Of a DNA stretch of 64,000 nt, positions 32,970-42,024 are shown one piece after another (within the stretch, counting starts at the first letter, position 1; each line of letters starts with the position of its first letter). The position numbers and the translations under genes are program-made. This DNA is from Marinobacter sp. C7. GTDB taxonomy: Bacteria; Pseudomonadota; Gammaproteobacteria; Pseudomonadales; Oleiphilaceae. A model generated the notes under the pieces. The model worked only from the letters and a program-made list of their open reading frames with translations, was not told the DNA's origin and made no database searches. The DNA lies in NCBI RefSeq assembly GCF_022343555.1, contig NZ_JAKQZH010000003.1, positions 290,746 to 354,745 of the forward strand, given 5' to 3'.

Positions 32970-33871
32970 TTACTGCAACTCCCTGGTTTGTTCCTTTCCG
33001 CGGTAAGCACACGGGCATTCTTCAAAGCCTGCGTGAGGCGATCCATGGCACCTCCGCTGTGGCGCCAGAAATGCCAGTATAGCTCGACTTCCAGTTGCTG
33101 CCCGGAGGCAATGCTGGTCAACGTATGTGCTGCCAGCTCTTTTCGCGCCTGGATTTCCGGAATCATGCCATAGCCCATGCCAGCGGCTGCCAGTTTTACA
33201 AATCCCTCCGATGATGGGCAGAGGTGATGAGGGAAAGACCCGTGGAAGCCGCACTGTGCCAGGAAGCGATGCTGTAACTGGTCGTTCGGTCCGAACACGA
33301 TCGCCGGTGCCTCTCGCAAGGCTGTCTCGGTCAGTCCCCCGGGAAAATAGCGGCTGATGTAACCGGGGGTTGCCAGCGGCAGGTAGACCATTGAACCCAT
33401 GGGCACGCACCGCGCACCCGCGACCGGTTGTGGGCTGCTGCACAGACAGGCTGCAACGTCGCCTTCGCGCATTCGGCGGAGGCCAATATCCTGATCTTCG
33501 ATAACAAGGTCAAGCAGCAGCTCCTCGTCACGACAGAACTCGCCAATGGCCTCGGCCCACCAGGTGGCAAGGCTGTCGGCGTTCAGGGCGATACGGAGCC
33601 GAGCAGAGGGTTCGTTGAGAGTGGGCAGGGATTTGGCCAGATCGCGCTCCAGCAACTGCACCTGCTGGACGTGATTGAGCAACCTCTGACCGGCTGGTGT
33701 GGCTTTCAACACAGGACTGCGAACGAGAACGGGTTGCCCGAGGCGAATTTCCAGCGTCCGGATTCGCTGGGATACCGCCGACTGACTGAGCCCGAGAGCG
33801 TCCCCGGCGCGTTCAAAGCCTCCGCATTCCACGACGGTCGCCAGCGCTTCCAGCAGTTTGTAGTCAATCAT
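32966..33871 (-). CDS. argP: ArgP (IciA)-type LysR regulator
   Basis: The 301-residue LysR protein has the helix-turn-helix in FERAGDALGLSQSAVSQRI and an effector domain with CLCSSPQPVAG and MGYGMIPEIQA typical of ArgP. ArgP senses lysine and arginine and drives argO. The gene diverges from a LysE/ArgO exporter, the classical arrangement, with about 90 bp of shared control region. This context makes the assignment strong. Confidence 0.85.
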   Translation of the reverse strand: MIDYKLLEALATVVECGGFERAGDALGLSQSAVSQRIRTLEIRLGQPVLVRSPVLKATPAGQRLLNHVQQVQLLERDLAKSLPTLNEPSARLRIALNADSLATWWAEAIGEFCRDEELLLDLVIEDQDIGLRRMREGDVAACLCSSPQPVAGARCVPMGSMVYLPLATPGYISRYFPGGLTETALREAPAIVFGPNDQLQHRFLAQCGFHGSFPHHLCPSSEGFVKLAAAGMGYGMIPEIQARKELAAHTLTSIASGQQLEVELYWHFWRHSGGAMDRLTQALKNARVLTAERNKPGSCSK

Positions 33872-33960
33872 AAGGAAAACTGATGCATTATTAAGAGTAT
33901 GAATTTCCAGTATATAGCCGCCGCGGTATCCTTGCGTCAGTTTTTTCAGGGAGAGTGAGC

Positions 33961-34566
33961 GTGCTTGAGAGTTATCTGACCGGACTGGTGGTCTGTGGCG
34001 GGATCATTGTGGCCATCGGTGCCCAGAATGCCTACGTCCTGAGCCAGGCGATTCGCCGGGAACATCACTGGTGGTCAGCCGGGCTCTGTATGGCCTCGGA
34101 TGTGATCCTGTTTACCCTGGGCATGTTCGGTGTGAGTGCGGCCTTGATGGCCATGCCCCAGGCACTCGAGTTGCTGCGCTGGCTTGGTGTTGCGTTTCTC
34201 GGTTGGCTGGCCCTGCAGGCGTTGGTGCGGGCCAGTCGGGGCAGGGCCGCCCTGGAGACAGGCGAAGTCGCCAGACGCAGCCTCAAGGGTGTTCTGTTCA
34301 CCACGCTTGCCGTTACCCTGCTCAATCCTCAGGTCTACCTTGATACCTTGCTTCTGATCCCGGCTGTGGGTGCCCAGCAAGACGACGCCAAGAGTTTCGT
34401 GGCGGGCGCCAGCAGCGCCTCAATTCTGTGGTTTGGCGGCCTTGCCTGGTGCGGCTCGGCACTGGCGCCGATTCTCTCACGGCCAGCTGCCTGGCGGGTT
34501 ATTGATGGCGTGATCGGGCTGATGATGGCAGCGATTGCTTTGCAGCTGGCCTTCGGCGGTCTGTGA
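33961..34566 (+). CDS. argO: LysE/ArgO-type basic amino-acid exporter
   Basis: A 201-residue exporter with about six helices. GAQNAYVLSQAIRREH is the LysE-superfamily hallmark, and LLNPQVYLDTLLLIPAVGAQQ matches ArgO. It exports arginine or lysine and is controlled by the divergent ArgP. The start is either GTG 33961 or GTG 33955; GGGAG is better spaced for 33961. Confidence 0.85.
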   Translation: MLESYLTGLVVCGGIIVAIGAQNAYVLSQAIRREHHWWSAGLCMASDVILFTLGMFGVSAALMAMPQALELLRWLGVAFLGWLALQALVRASRGRAALETGEVARRSLKGVLFTTLAVTLLNPQVYLDTLLLIPAVGAQQDDAKSFVAGASSASILWFGGLAWCGSALAPILSRPAAWRVIDGVIGLMMAAIALQLAFGGL

Positions 34567-34569
34567 GCC

Positions 34570-34588
34570 TGACGCCAGGCTGGCGTCA
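34570..34588. terminator. Hairpin between convergent argO and nlpC/P60 genes
   Basis: TGACGCCA and TGGCGTCA are perfect 8-bp arms around GGC. The site lies between two gene ends, so a terminator role is probable even though no T-run follows. Confidence 0.5.
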
Positions 34589-34595
34589 TATCCGG

Positions 34596-35099
34596 TCAGT
34601 TTCCTTCAAAACGCCGTGCTTCGGTGAAACGGTCCGCCCAGTAGTAGCCGTTCAGTTCCGAGAGGGTCACTCCGATGGATGTGGAGGCGTGAATGAAACG
34701 GTTGTCGCCCATGTAAATTCCGGCATGCCGCTCCTTGCCACCGATCCTGAAGAACACCAGGTCCCCGGGTTTTACCTGGTCCGGCGGCACCTCCCGGCCG
34801 TGGCGAAGCATCTGGGCGGTGGTGCGGGGCAGCTGCTGGCCGAGGCCCTCCCGATAGGCCGTGATGATAAAACCGGAACAATCGAACCCCTGAGCCGACG
34901 TGCCGCCATATTCATAGGGCGTTCCCCGGTAACGCTCGAAGACCTGCCACAACCGGTCGACCTTCTCCGGCGAATCGGGCGTTTCAACCGGCGCGGGCCG
35001 CATGGTTTCGCGGGTTTGCAGATGCTGATTACTGGCACAACCGCCCAGTACAAGACCCAGCAATGCCAGAGCCAGGATTTGTCGCAGCATTGACGTCAT
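34596..35099 (-). CDS. NlpC/P60-family peptidoglycan hydrolase lipoprotein
   Basis: A 167-residue lipoprotein (lipobox LGGC in LALLGLVLGGCAS) with an NlpC/P60 cysteine peptidase domain. GFDCSGFI holds the catalytic Cys, RHAGIYMGDNRFIHAS the His and the third polar residue. Such enzymes, like Spr/MepS, cut peptide cross-links in murein and act at the outer membrane. ATG 35099 has GGAG eight bases upstream; starts farther up (35117, 35333) do not give a better signal peptide. Confidence 0.85.
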   Translation of the reverse strand: MTSMLRQILALALLGLVLGGCASNQHLQTRETMRPAPVETPDSPEKVDRLWQVFERYRGTPYEYGGTSAQGFDCSGFIITAYREGLGQQLPRTTAQMLRHGREVPPDQVKPGDLVFFRIGGKERHAGIYMGDNRFIHASTSIGVTLSELNGYYWADRFTEARRFEGN

Positions 35100-35215
35100 G
35101 CCGTTACTCCGCAACATTGAATCTGTATAAACCTTATTACTGATTGGGCCGGATGTCAGGTTACGACTTGTTAGACGTGGACAGGAAGCGATTTGTGGGA
35201 GCAGGAAAGCGCACG

Positions 35216-37114
35216 ATGACAAGCAGAATCGGTCGATGGCTGGCCGTGATCGTTGTTGTTTTGCTGCTCGTGGTGATCGGCGCTGGTGTTTATGCCCGGG
35301 ATGCCTGGCAGCAGTGGATGGCGAATCAGTCAATCCAGAAGTTTGACTGGCAGGGAATCCATCTCTCGCTCGGGGGTATTCGTGCCGACAGCTTTTCGCT
35401 GGTCAGCTCCGACCCGGCGCGTCGGTTCACGGTGCGGGGTTCGGACTTTCTGTTGGGCTGGAACTGGCAGAGCCTCTCCCTGGCCAGCGTTCGGGTCGAA
35501 CAGCTGGCGGTTGAAATACCCGCCTGGCCAGAGCCTGCGCCGGATGGATCAGGGACGAGCCAGCCACGATTGCCCGAGCAGTTCCCGGTGTGGCTTCCGG
35601 AATCCATTTCCGTGGGCAATTTACAAATCGATCTGCCGGAAGGAACCGGGATCCGCGGAAACCTCTATGTGGAGTTGGCGCCAGATCCGAACCAGTGGCG
35701 GATAAAGACGACGGAACTCTGGGTCAGTGGCTTGTTTCCGGAGTTTGAGAGCGGCGGCTGGCGCTTTAGTAGCATCGGGGGACGAATCGGCCTGGCCGGG
35801 ACCGCGGGTGTGGAATCAGCCAGGCTGGACGTTCTGGATGGTTCGCGTGTGCAGGTGGATGGAGTGATCAGCCCGGAAGGCGGCGGGGTCCTCGCTCTGG
35901 AACAGGTGGAAGCGCGGCCGGGCGGCAGCACTCTGGACGTCGGCTACAACCTGAACGGCCTGAACCTGGAGAAATTGCGATTGGCCGGTCCGCTGGTGGT
36001 TGATGTCGGGACGTTGAAACAGCCCAACCTGAAGCCGCAGTTCTGGAGCCTTGAGGGCCAGTTGGATGCGAACCTGAATCGCCTGGATGTCCGTGGCCTG
36101 GCAGAGGGCGCTGCAGGGTTGGTGTTGGATATCGATGCCCGCTGGCCCTTCCAGGGAACGGCACAGGTAGCTGCCAGCACGGTACTGGAGGGCAGCGACG
36201 CAAGCCGGACACTGGCCGCGACCCTTGAACCCTGGCCTGCCGGCATCGAGATCAGCGATGGGCGCCTCTCTGCACAGGCAGATGTTCGCCTCCCGGGGAC
36301 GGGGCCGGCTCTTGAGGGCAAGATAATCGCCAGCGGCATGTCGGGAATTGCGGGCCGAATCGCCTGGACCGATCTGAACGGTATCCTGGAGCTGTCAGTG
36401 GGAGACACTCTGGTTGCCCGCACATCGGAGCTGCAGTTGGCCCAGATCAATCCCGGTGTGCCGTTAGGGCCTGTATCCATTACCGGCAGCTACCGCGCTT
36501 CGTTGCAGGCCCTGACGGAAGGCACTGTTTCACTGATTCGGGGGCATGCCGGATTTCTGGGCGGTGAGCTCCGGGCCAGACCCGGGGACTGGAATCTGGC
36601 CAACCTGCCAGTGACCGTGCCTGTGTGGCTGAACGATATACAGGTCGAACGCCTGATGACCGTATATCCCGCCGAGGGATTAGCCGGTAGTGGCACGCTT
36701 GAAGGCGAAGTGCCTCTGTTGATTGGCAGGGACGGGGTGCAGGTTGCCGACGGCCACATCAGGGCAGTGGCACCGGGAGGCACCCTGAGACTGCCGGCGG
36801 ACCGATTGCAGGCACTGGCCCGAAACAACGAGACCATGGATCTCGTGGTCCGGGCCCTTCAGAACTTTAACTATTCCGTGCTCAACAGCACGATAGACTA
36901 TGATCAGGAAGGAACGCTGAACCTCGGCCTAAGGCTTGAGGGCAGCAATCCGCAGGTGCGGGATGGTCACCCGATTGTCGTGAACATCAACCTGCAGGAG
37001 GATATTCCGGCACTGTTGACCAGCCTGCAGCTCAGCGGTCGGGTCAACGAAGCGGTCACGGAGAAAGTCAGGAAACTGATGGAACAGCGCGAGGCCGGTA
37101 ACGGGGAAAACTGA
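35216..37114 (+). CDS. ydbH: YdbH-type AsmA-like intermembrane phospholipid transport protein
   Basis: The 632-residue protein has one N-terminal membrane anchor (IGRWLAVIVVVLLLVVIGAGV) and a long periplasmic region of repeated beta-strand pairs, as in AsmA/YdbH bridge proteins. It is shorter than E. coli YdbH (about 880). The C-terminus ends in a charged helix. In E. coli, YdbH and the lipoprotein YnbE form a bridge that supports lipid transfer to the outer membrane, and YdbL assists. All three genes are here in that order, which is the strongest evidence. ATG 35216 follows AGGAAAG. Confidence 0.85.
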   Translation: MTSRIGRWLAVIVVVLLLVVIGAGVYARDAWQQWMANQSIQKFDWQGIHLSLGGIRADSFSLVSSDPARRFTVRGSDFLLGWNWQSLSLASVRVEQLAVEIPAWPEPAPDGSGTSQPRLPEQFPVWLPESISVGNLQIDLPEGTGIRGNLYVELAPDPNQWRIKTTELWVSGLFPEFESGGWRFSSIGGRIGLAGTAGVESARLDVLDGSRVQVDGVISPEGGGVLALEQVEARPGGSTLDVGYNLNGLNLEKLRLAGPLVVDVGTLKQPNLKPQFWSLEGQLDANLNRLDVRGLAEGAAGLVLDIDARWPFQGTAQVAASTVLEGSDASRTLAATLEPWPAGIEISDGRLSAQADVRLPGTGPALEGKIIASGMSGIAGRIAWTDLNGILELSVGDTLVARTSELQLAQINPGVPLGPVSITGSYRASLQALTEGTVSLIRGHAGFLGGELRARPGDWNLANLPVTVPVWLNDIQVERLMTVYPAEGLAGSGTLEGEVPLLIGRDGVQVADGHIRAVAPGGTLRLPADRLQALARNNETMDLVVRALQNFNYSVLNSTIDYDQEGTLNLGLRLEGSNPQVRDGHPIVVNINLQEDIPALLTSLQLSGRVNEAVTEKVRKLMEQREAGNGEN

Positions 37115-37150
37115 TCCTCCTGTACCGGCCACAATCTATGGGGGAAATCT

Positions 37151-37372
37151 ATGAAAGCGCAGAGCCGGACATCCGCCGGCACCGCCCGGTTTCGAGAGGG
37201 GGCGGTGATATTCACGATTGCCCTGCTGTCGGCAGCCTGCACGCCTACGGTGCAGATGGCGGCGCCAAAGGAGCCCATTACCGTCAACCTGAACGTCAAG
37301 ATCCAGCATGAGATCTATGTAAAGGTTGATAAGGAAGTGGACGAGTTGTTCGATGAACAGGGCCTGTTCTGA
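37151..37372 (+). CDS. ynbE: YnbE-like small outer-membrane lipoprotein
   Basis: A 73-residue lipoprotein with a signal ending LLSAACTP (lipobox SAAC). The mature part, PTVQMAAPKEPITVNLNVKI, is the YnbE signature, a strand proposed to extend the beta-structure of YdbH. The N-terminal 15 residues before the hydrophobic core are long and basic, so the real start could be slightly downstream. It sits 36 bp after ydbH and 31 bp before ydbL. Confidence 0.85.
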   Translation: MKAQSRTSAGTARFREGAVIFTIALLSAACTPTVQMAAPKEPITVNLNVKIQHEIYVKVDKEVDELFDEQGLF

Positions 37373-37403
37373 TGATTGCGGACACTTCGACGGGGAGAGG
37401 ATT

Positions 37404-37748
37404 ATGAAATTGTTCAGTAGATTCGGTGCGCTTCTTCTGACCCTGTGCCTGAGCCTTCCGGTGCTGGCGATGAGCCTGGACGACGCCAAGCGGCAGCTCG
37501 ACACGGCCAAACAGCAGGGGCTGGTGGGAGAAACTCCGGCAGGCTATCTGGCCGTCGTAAAGGCTGAAGGTAATGCCCGGGAGATCGTTGAGGCAATTAA
37601 CCAGGCCCGGCGTCAGGAGTACGGTCGCATCGCCGAGAAACACAACATCCCGGTTGCGGAGGTAGAGGCGGTCGCCGGTAAAAAAGCCGTGGAGAAAACC
37701 CCGGCCGGTCAGTTTGTCAGAGTGGGCGACCGGTGGGTCCGGAAATAG
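37404..37748 (+). CDS. ydbL: YdbL-like periplasmic protein (DUF1318)
   Basis: A 114-residue protein with a signal peptide (about 1-22, LSLPVLAM) and the DUF1318 domain: LDDAKRQLDTAKQQGLVGETPAGYL, then a central helix INQARRQEYGRIAEKHNI and a TPAGQFVRVGDRWVRK end. In E. coli YdbL works with YdbH-YnbE. GAGAGGA precedes ATG 37404. Confidence 0.85.
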   Translation: MKLFSRFGALLLTLCLSLPVLAMSLDDAKRQLDTAKQQGLVGETPAGYLAVVKAEGNAREIVEAINQARRQEYGRIAEKHNIPVAEVEAVAGKKAVEKTPAGQFVRVGDRWVRK

Positions 37749-37762
37749 CCGGTTGGGCTGTC

Positions 37763-38434
37763 CTACCTGACCCGCTCCAACAGATCCGGAGTGTTGTGGC
37801 GGGGATTGTTTACCGCCTGTGATACTTCGTATTCGCCCAGGTGCTCCGGAGGCAGCCGGTGTGTCGCCGAGCGGATTGCAGAGCGTTCGCTCAGCTCCGG
37901 GTTCAGCCAGTCCCGCAGGCAGCCGGGATCGAGCACCACCGGCTGGCGGTCATGGATATGTGCCAGGCTCTTGTGCGCCGGTTCGGTAATGATGGCGCAG
38001 GCGGTGGTCTCATCACCTTCCATCGGTGTCCACAGGCCGGCAAAGAAGATGGCGGGGTCCTTGTCCGGCGCCTTTGGCGTTACATAGTGCGGTTCCTTGC
38101 CGTGCTCCGTGGCCATCCATTCATACCAGCCGTTGGCCGGGATGAGGCAGCGGTGGTGGGCAAACGCTTCCCGGAAGTATTTTGAGGTGGCCACCGTTTC
38201 GGCCCGGGCATTGATGGGCGCGGGCGCTTTCTCACCGGCCCAGACCGGACGGAATCCCCAGTGGGAATGAGCCATGATCAGGGTGCCGTTCATGGTCATG
38301 CGGATCATGGGAATGCCCACCCCGGGCGTGATGTTGTAGCTGGGCTCAAACTGGCCATCCACCTCCAGACCTTCCGGAAAGTACTCGAGGATCAGGGTCT
38401 CGGGCGGTGTATAAAAGGTGAAGCGTCCGCACAT
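37763..38434 (-). CDS. yedK: SRAP/HMCES-family abasic-site protein (YedK-like)
   Basis: The 223-residue protein begins MCGRFTF, so Cys2, which crosslinks abasic sites in single-stranded DNA, is in place. PSYNITPG, NARAET, CLIPANGWYEW and the final HDRQPVVL motif complete the SRAP pattern. It protects abasic sites during replication. It overlaps no neighbour but ends close to ydbL (convergent) and begins 10 bp from an alpha/beta hydrolase gene. Confidence 0.9.
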   Translation of the reverse strand: MCGRFTFYTPPETLILEYFPEGLEVDGQFEPSYNITPGVGIPMIRMTMNGTLIMAHSHWGFRPVWAGEKAPAPINARAETVATSKYFREAFAHHRCLIPANGWYEWMATEHGKEPHYVTPKAPDKDPAIFFAGLWTPMEGDETTACAIITEPAHKSLAHIHDRQPVVLDPGCLRDWLNPELSERSAIRSATHRLPPEHLGEYEVSQAVNNPRHNTPDLLERVR

Positions 38435-38443
38435 GGGGGCATC

Positions 38444-39508
38444 CTATTCGCGCTTGCCGGCCTCGACATCGGCCAGGAATTCCCGGATGTCTTCAAAGGC
38501 TTCACCAGCCTCCGGGAGCATGTCGCCAAAAATGTGCCACACGTGCACCATGCCCGGCCAGGTATGGAGCTCCACGGAGGACCCTTCGGACTGGGCCTTG
38601 GCCGCGTAGCGCCGGGCGTTATCCAGCAACATTTCGGTATCACTGGCGTGGATCAGGGTCGGCGGCAGGTTGGCGAGACTGCCACGCAGCGGCGAGGCGA
38701 CGGGATTGGTCGGCGATACCCGGAAGGCCGCCAGGGTTCCCCACCAGATGATGGGTAACGGAATCTTGGCCAGGCCGCCGAATACCGGGCCCAGCAATGG
38801 ATCGGTGGAAATGTTGTTGCGGTTGCTGGGGGCGGTCAGGGTCAGGTCCGTTGAGGGGGCCAGGGCAACAGCCGCATCCGCCTGCCGGAGGCCATTATCC
38901 CGCGCCCAGGCGAGGAGGCTGAGTGTATGGCTGCCTCCGGCGGAGTCTCCCGCCACCACGATAAAGCTGGCGCGCTCCCGGCCATTCGGGCCGTGGTCCA
39001 ACAGCCAACTGTACGCTCTCTGACAGTCCCGTACCCCATCCATGAAGCGGTGTTCCGGCATCAGACGGTAATCCACGGCGAAAACCGCAGCATTGGCGAG
39101 GGTTGAGAAACGGTCGGTAATGGTCCGGTGGCTCCTGGGACTGCCGGCTGCCCAGGCACCGCCGTGGATGTAGAGCACACGCCTGCGGGTGTCGACACCC
39201 GGTGCGATGACCCATTCGCCGCGCGGCTCCGCATTATGCCGGAACTCCGATACCAGTTCCGCGCCCTCGCTGAGTGTGTCCATGTGCTGGCGCAGGGCAA
39301 TCAGCCTGGCCTTGCCCTTGAGGTCTTTGGCGGCTTCCCTCAGTTCCCTCAGCTGTCCCAGCACCTGTCGATGCCCTTCGCTTGGGGTGTTTTCCCGCAC
39401 GGGATAGGTCCTTTCGTCCAGATGGGACAGGTCTTCAATCCTGAACAGGAACAGGGTGGCGGCCACGATGAGCAGGACGATGGCCAGAACAATCCAGATA
39501 ATATCCAC
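38444..39508 (-). CDS. Membrane-anchored HSL-type alpha/beta hydrolase
   Basis: A 354-residue esterase/lipase of the hormone-sensitive-lipase group. An N-terminal hydrophobic helix (IIWIVLAIVLLIVAATLFLF) anchors it. HGGAWAAG forms the oxyanion hole, GDSAGG carries the nucleophile Ser, and the Asp in HASDTEMLL and His in MVHVWHIFG complete the triad. The substrate is unknown. It is in the same orientation as yedK, 10 bp away. Confidence 0.85.
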   Translation of the reverse strand: MDIIWIVLAIVLLIVAATLFLFRIEDLSHLDERTYPVRENTPSEGHRQVLGQLRELREAAKDLKGKARLIALRQHMDTLSEGAELVSEFRHNAEPRGEWVIAPGVDTRRRVLYIHGGAWAAGSPRSHRTITDRFSTLANAAVFAVDYRLMPEHRFMDGVRDCQRAYSWLLDHGPNGRERASFIVVAGDSAGGSHTLSLLAWARDNGLRQADAAVALAPSTDLTLTAPSNRNNISTDPLLGPVFGGLAKIPLPIIWWGTLAAFRVSPTNPVASPLRGSLANLPPTLIHASDTEMLLDNARRYAAKAQSEGSSVELHTWPGMVHVWHIFGDMLPEAGEAFEDIREFLADVEAGKRE

Positions 39509-39611
39509 TGCGTATCCTTGATGGCTCCCTGGAGCGGGTGGGTCTATGCTGAAATCATAACCGCATTAACGGGCGGGTGCTGCCCTTGAATGTCACAGAA
39601 GGAGTAGGCCT

Positions 39612-39929
39612 TTGCAAATAGCCTATCGGGCCCGGGACATTACCGAAGCACACATTGTAGCCGGGTTTCTGGAAGTCCACGGTATCGAGTCCTACGTTGG
39701 CGGCCATTACCTGCAGGGTGCGCTGGGGGAGATCGGTGCGGCGGGTTTCAGCAATGTCCATGTGGATGATGAAGACCTCTACCGGGCCCGCGAGCTGATT
39801 CGCGAATACGAGGAGGGCCACTCCACAGCAACCGCAACATCCCCGGATCATGACAAGCCCGACCAGTATGCCCGCTGGTTTCTGCTGGCACTGATCGTTA
39901 CAGTGTGGCTGCTCGTCCAGATTTACTGA
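39612..39929 (+). CDS. DUF2007-like protein with a C-terminal membrane helix
   Basis: A 105-residue protein. AYRARDITEAHIVAGFLEVHGIESYVGG is the DUF2007 (putative signal-transducing) pattern, followed by VHVDDEDLYRARELIREYE. A single hydrophobic helix (WFLLALIVTVWLLVQIY) ends it, so it is tail-anchored. The start is TTG 39612 with AGGAG upstream. Function is unknown; it is 37 bp before two SDR genes. Confidence 0.7.
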   Translation: MQIAYRARDITEAHIVAGFLEVHGIESYVGGHYLQGALGEIGAAGFSNVHVDDEDLYRARELIREYEEGHSTATATSPDHDKPDQYARWFLLALIVTVWLLVQIY

Positions 39930-39966
39930 TCCAACCATTTGAATCCATTAGCAAAGCGGAGGAAAT

Positions 39967-40638
39967 ATGTCTGCATCCGGAGTAGTCGTTATTACTGGTG
40001 CCAACCGGGGAATCGGCCTGGAGCTGGCGCGGCACTATGCCCGCGAGGGCTGCGATGTAATCGGCGTATGCCGGCAGTCTTCCGATGACCTGGCAGAGGT
40101 AGCCTACGAAGTCATCGACGGGGTCGATGTCGCCACCGTCGACGGCATCGACAAACTGAAATCGGCCCTGGCGGGCAAGAAGATCGGGCTGCTCATCAAC
40201 AATGCCGGCCTGCTGCAGGACGAACAGCTCGGCAGCATCGATTTCGATTCCATTCGCAAGCAGATGGAGATCAATGCCTACGCGCCGCTGCGGGTAGCGG
40301 AGGCACTGGTTCCGCAGATTGAAGAGGGGGGCAAGATCGCCAACATCACCAGCCGCATGGGGTCAATTGCAGACAACGATTCGGGCGGGCGTTATGGTTA
40401 CCGCGCCTCCAAGGCGGCCCTGAACGCTTTCGGAAAGTCCCTGGCAGTGGACCTGAAACCCAAGGGCATTGCGGTTGCCCAGTTGCATCCGGGCTATGTG
40501 AAGACCCGCATGGTGAACTTCGGGGGGATGATCACGCCCGAGGAGTCGGCCCGAGGCCTGGCGGAGCGGATCGCCAACCTGAACCTGGAGAATACCGGAT
40601 CGTTCTGGCACAGCAACGGCGATGAGCTGCCCTGGTAA
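39967..40638 (+). CDS. Short-chain dehydrogenase, C-factor-like
   Basis: A 223-residue SDR with GANRGIGLEL (NAD(P) site), NNAG, the YRASK motif that holds the Tyr and Lys, and HPGYVKTRMVNFG. The short length and C-terminus resemble CsgA/C-factor-type SDRs. AGGAGG... before the ATG is good. A second SDR follows 12 bp downstream, so this is a small operon. Confidence 0.85.
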   Translation: MSASGVVVITGANRGIGLELARHYAREGCDVIGVCRQSSDDLAEVAYEVIDGVDVATVDGIDKLKSALAGKKIGLLINNAGLLQDEQLGSIDFDSIRKQMEINAYAPLRVAEALVPQIEEGGKIANITSRMGSIADNDSGGRYGYRASKAALNAFGKSLAVDLKPKGIAVAQLHPGYVKTRMVNFGGMITPEESARGLAERIANLNLENTGSFWHSNGDELPW

Positions 40639-40650
40639 ACGGAGGTCAAT

Positions 40651-41409
40651 GTGACAAGCGAAGCCCGAGTTGTTCTGGTAACCGGTGGAGCCCGGGGTAT
40701 CGGCCGTGGTCTGGTGGAGTTCCTGGCCGATCGGGGCTGGCAGGTGGCGTTCTGCGATGTTGATCGGGAGCAGGGAGAGTGGTTGCAGCAACAGCTGGGC
40801 GAGCAGGCGCGTTATTTCCGGGCCGATGTGTCCAGTGAAGAGGAAGTTGCCGGAATGGTCTGTGACGCAACCGGCTGGCACGCTCGGCTCGATGCCGTGA
40901 TCAACAACGCCGGGCTCGCCGGCCCGGAAAACGGGCCTGTTGACGAGCTGGACCTGGCGGTCTGGCAGCGTCGTCTGGATGTGAACCTGACCGGTCCGTT
41001 CCTGGTTACCAAGCATGCGGTGCCTCACCTGCGAAAGAATGGCGGTGCCATCGTCAACATCGCCTCCACCCGGGCCTTGCAGTCCGAGCCCGACACCGAG
41101 GCCTATGCCGCCACCAAGGGCGGCATCGTTGCCCTGACCCACGCATTGGCGATGAGCCTGGGGCCGGAGATCCGGGTCAACTGCATCAGTCCGGGCTGGA
41201 TCGACACCCGTGCGTGGCAGGATAAGGAAGGAAAAGCCCCGCCGCTTTCGGAGAGCGATCACCGTCAGCACCCTGCCGGTCGGGTGGGGGAGCCTCGGGA
41301 CATTGCCAGCCTGGCGGCTTTCCTGATTTCCGGAGAAGCGGGCTTTATCACCGGCCAGAACTATCTGGTTGACGGTGGCATGACCCGCAAGATGATTTAC
41401 GAGGACTGA
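40651..41409 (+). CDS. Short-chain dehydrogenase/reductase
   Basis: A 252-residue classical SDR: TGGARGIGRG, NNAGLAGPEN, YAATKGG for the catalytic Tyr and Lys, and SPGWIDTR. The C-terminus (GFITGQNYLVDGGMTRKM) is the FabG-like end. Substrate cannot be read. GTG 40651 has GGAGG upstream. The following LigT-like gene begins 3 bp after its stop. Confidence 0.85.
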   Translation: MTSEARVVLVTGGARGIGRGLVEFLADRGWQVAFCDVDREQGEWLQQQLGEQARYFRADVSSEEEVAGMVCDATGWHARLDAVINNAGLAGPENGPVDELDLAVWQRRLDVNLTGPFLVTKHAVPHLRKNGGAIVNIASTRALQSEPDTEAYAATKGGIVALTHALAMSLGPEIRVNCISPGWIDTRAWQDKEGKAPPLSESDHRQHPAGRVGEPRDIASLAAFLISGEAGFITGQNYLVDGGMTRKMIYED

Positions 41410-41412
41410 ACC

Positions 41413-41982
41413 GTGCCTCGGGTGTTTTTCGGGGTGGAAGTCCCGTCAGAGGTCAAGAAACGCTTGCTGAAGCTCAAGAGCCCGGTCAACGGGGCCCGAT
41501 GGCAGAGTCGTAATCAGCTGCATATGACGCTGGTCTTTATCGGGAGCGTCAACGATGAGGATCTGGCGACGTTGGGCTACGCAGCGTCCCTGGTTTCCGC
41601 GCCGGCTTTCGAGGTGGTGGTGGCGGGGCTGGGAGCGTTCGGTCGCCCGGAACACCCCCGGAACCTCTGGGCCGGTGTCTCTCCGGAGACGCCGGTGGCG
41701 GAGTTGTATCGTCAGCTGTCGACCGAGGTTGCGGCCGCCGGTTTCGAGACCGAGCACCGCGGGTTCAAGCCTCACATCACGGTGGCCCGGTTTCGCAAGC
41801 AGGCCGCGTCGATTGTGAACCTGCTGGAAGACCACAAGGAGGAGCGATTCGGAGTTTTGCCGGTAACGGAGTTTGTCCTGTTCGAGAGCACCCCCGGAGC
41901 AGGCGGGTCGGTATATACCGTGATCCAGCGCTTCCCCCTGAAGCCGCCGCTTGACGAAACGGAGCCGACCGACCAAATATGA
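41413..41982 (+). CDS. thpR: RNA 2',3'-cyclic phosphodiesterase (ThpR/LigT)
   Basis: A 189-residue 2H phosphoesterase with both HxTx motifs, HMTL (residues 37-40) and HITV later in PHITVARF. The start VFFGVEVP and the final loops fit ThpR/LigT, which opens 2',3'-cyclic phosphates and can ligate tRNA halves in vitro. GTG 41413 follows the SDR stop by 3 bp. Confidence 0.85.
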   Translation: MPRVFFGVEVPSEVKKRLLKLKSPVNGARWQSRNQLHMTLVFIGSVNDEDLATLGYAASLVSAPAFEVVVAGLGAFGRPEHPRNLWAGVSPETPVAELYRQLSTEVAAAGFETEHRGFKPHITVARFRKQAASIVNLLEDHKEERFGVLPVTEFVLFESTPGAGGSVYTVIQRFPLKPPLDETEPTDQI

Positions 41983-42024
41983 GGGCATGCCCACGCGCCT
42001 TTTCGCGCTTGCTTCGAGGTATGT

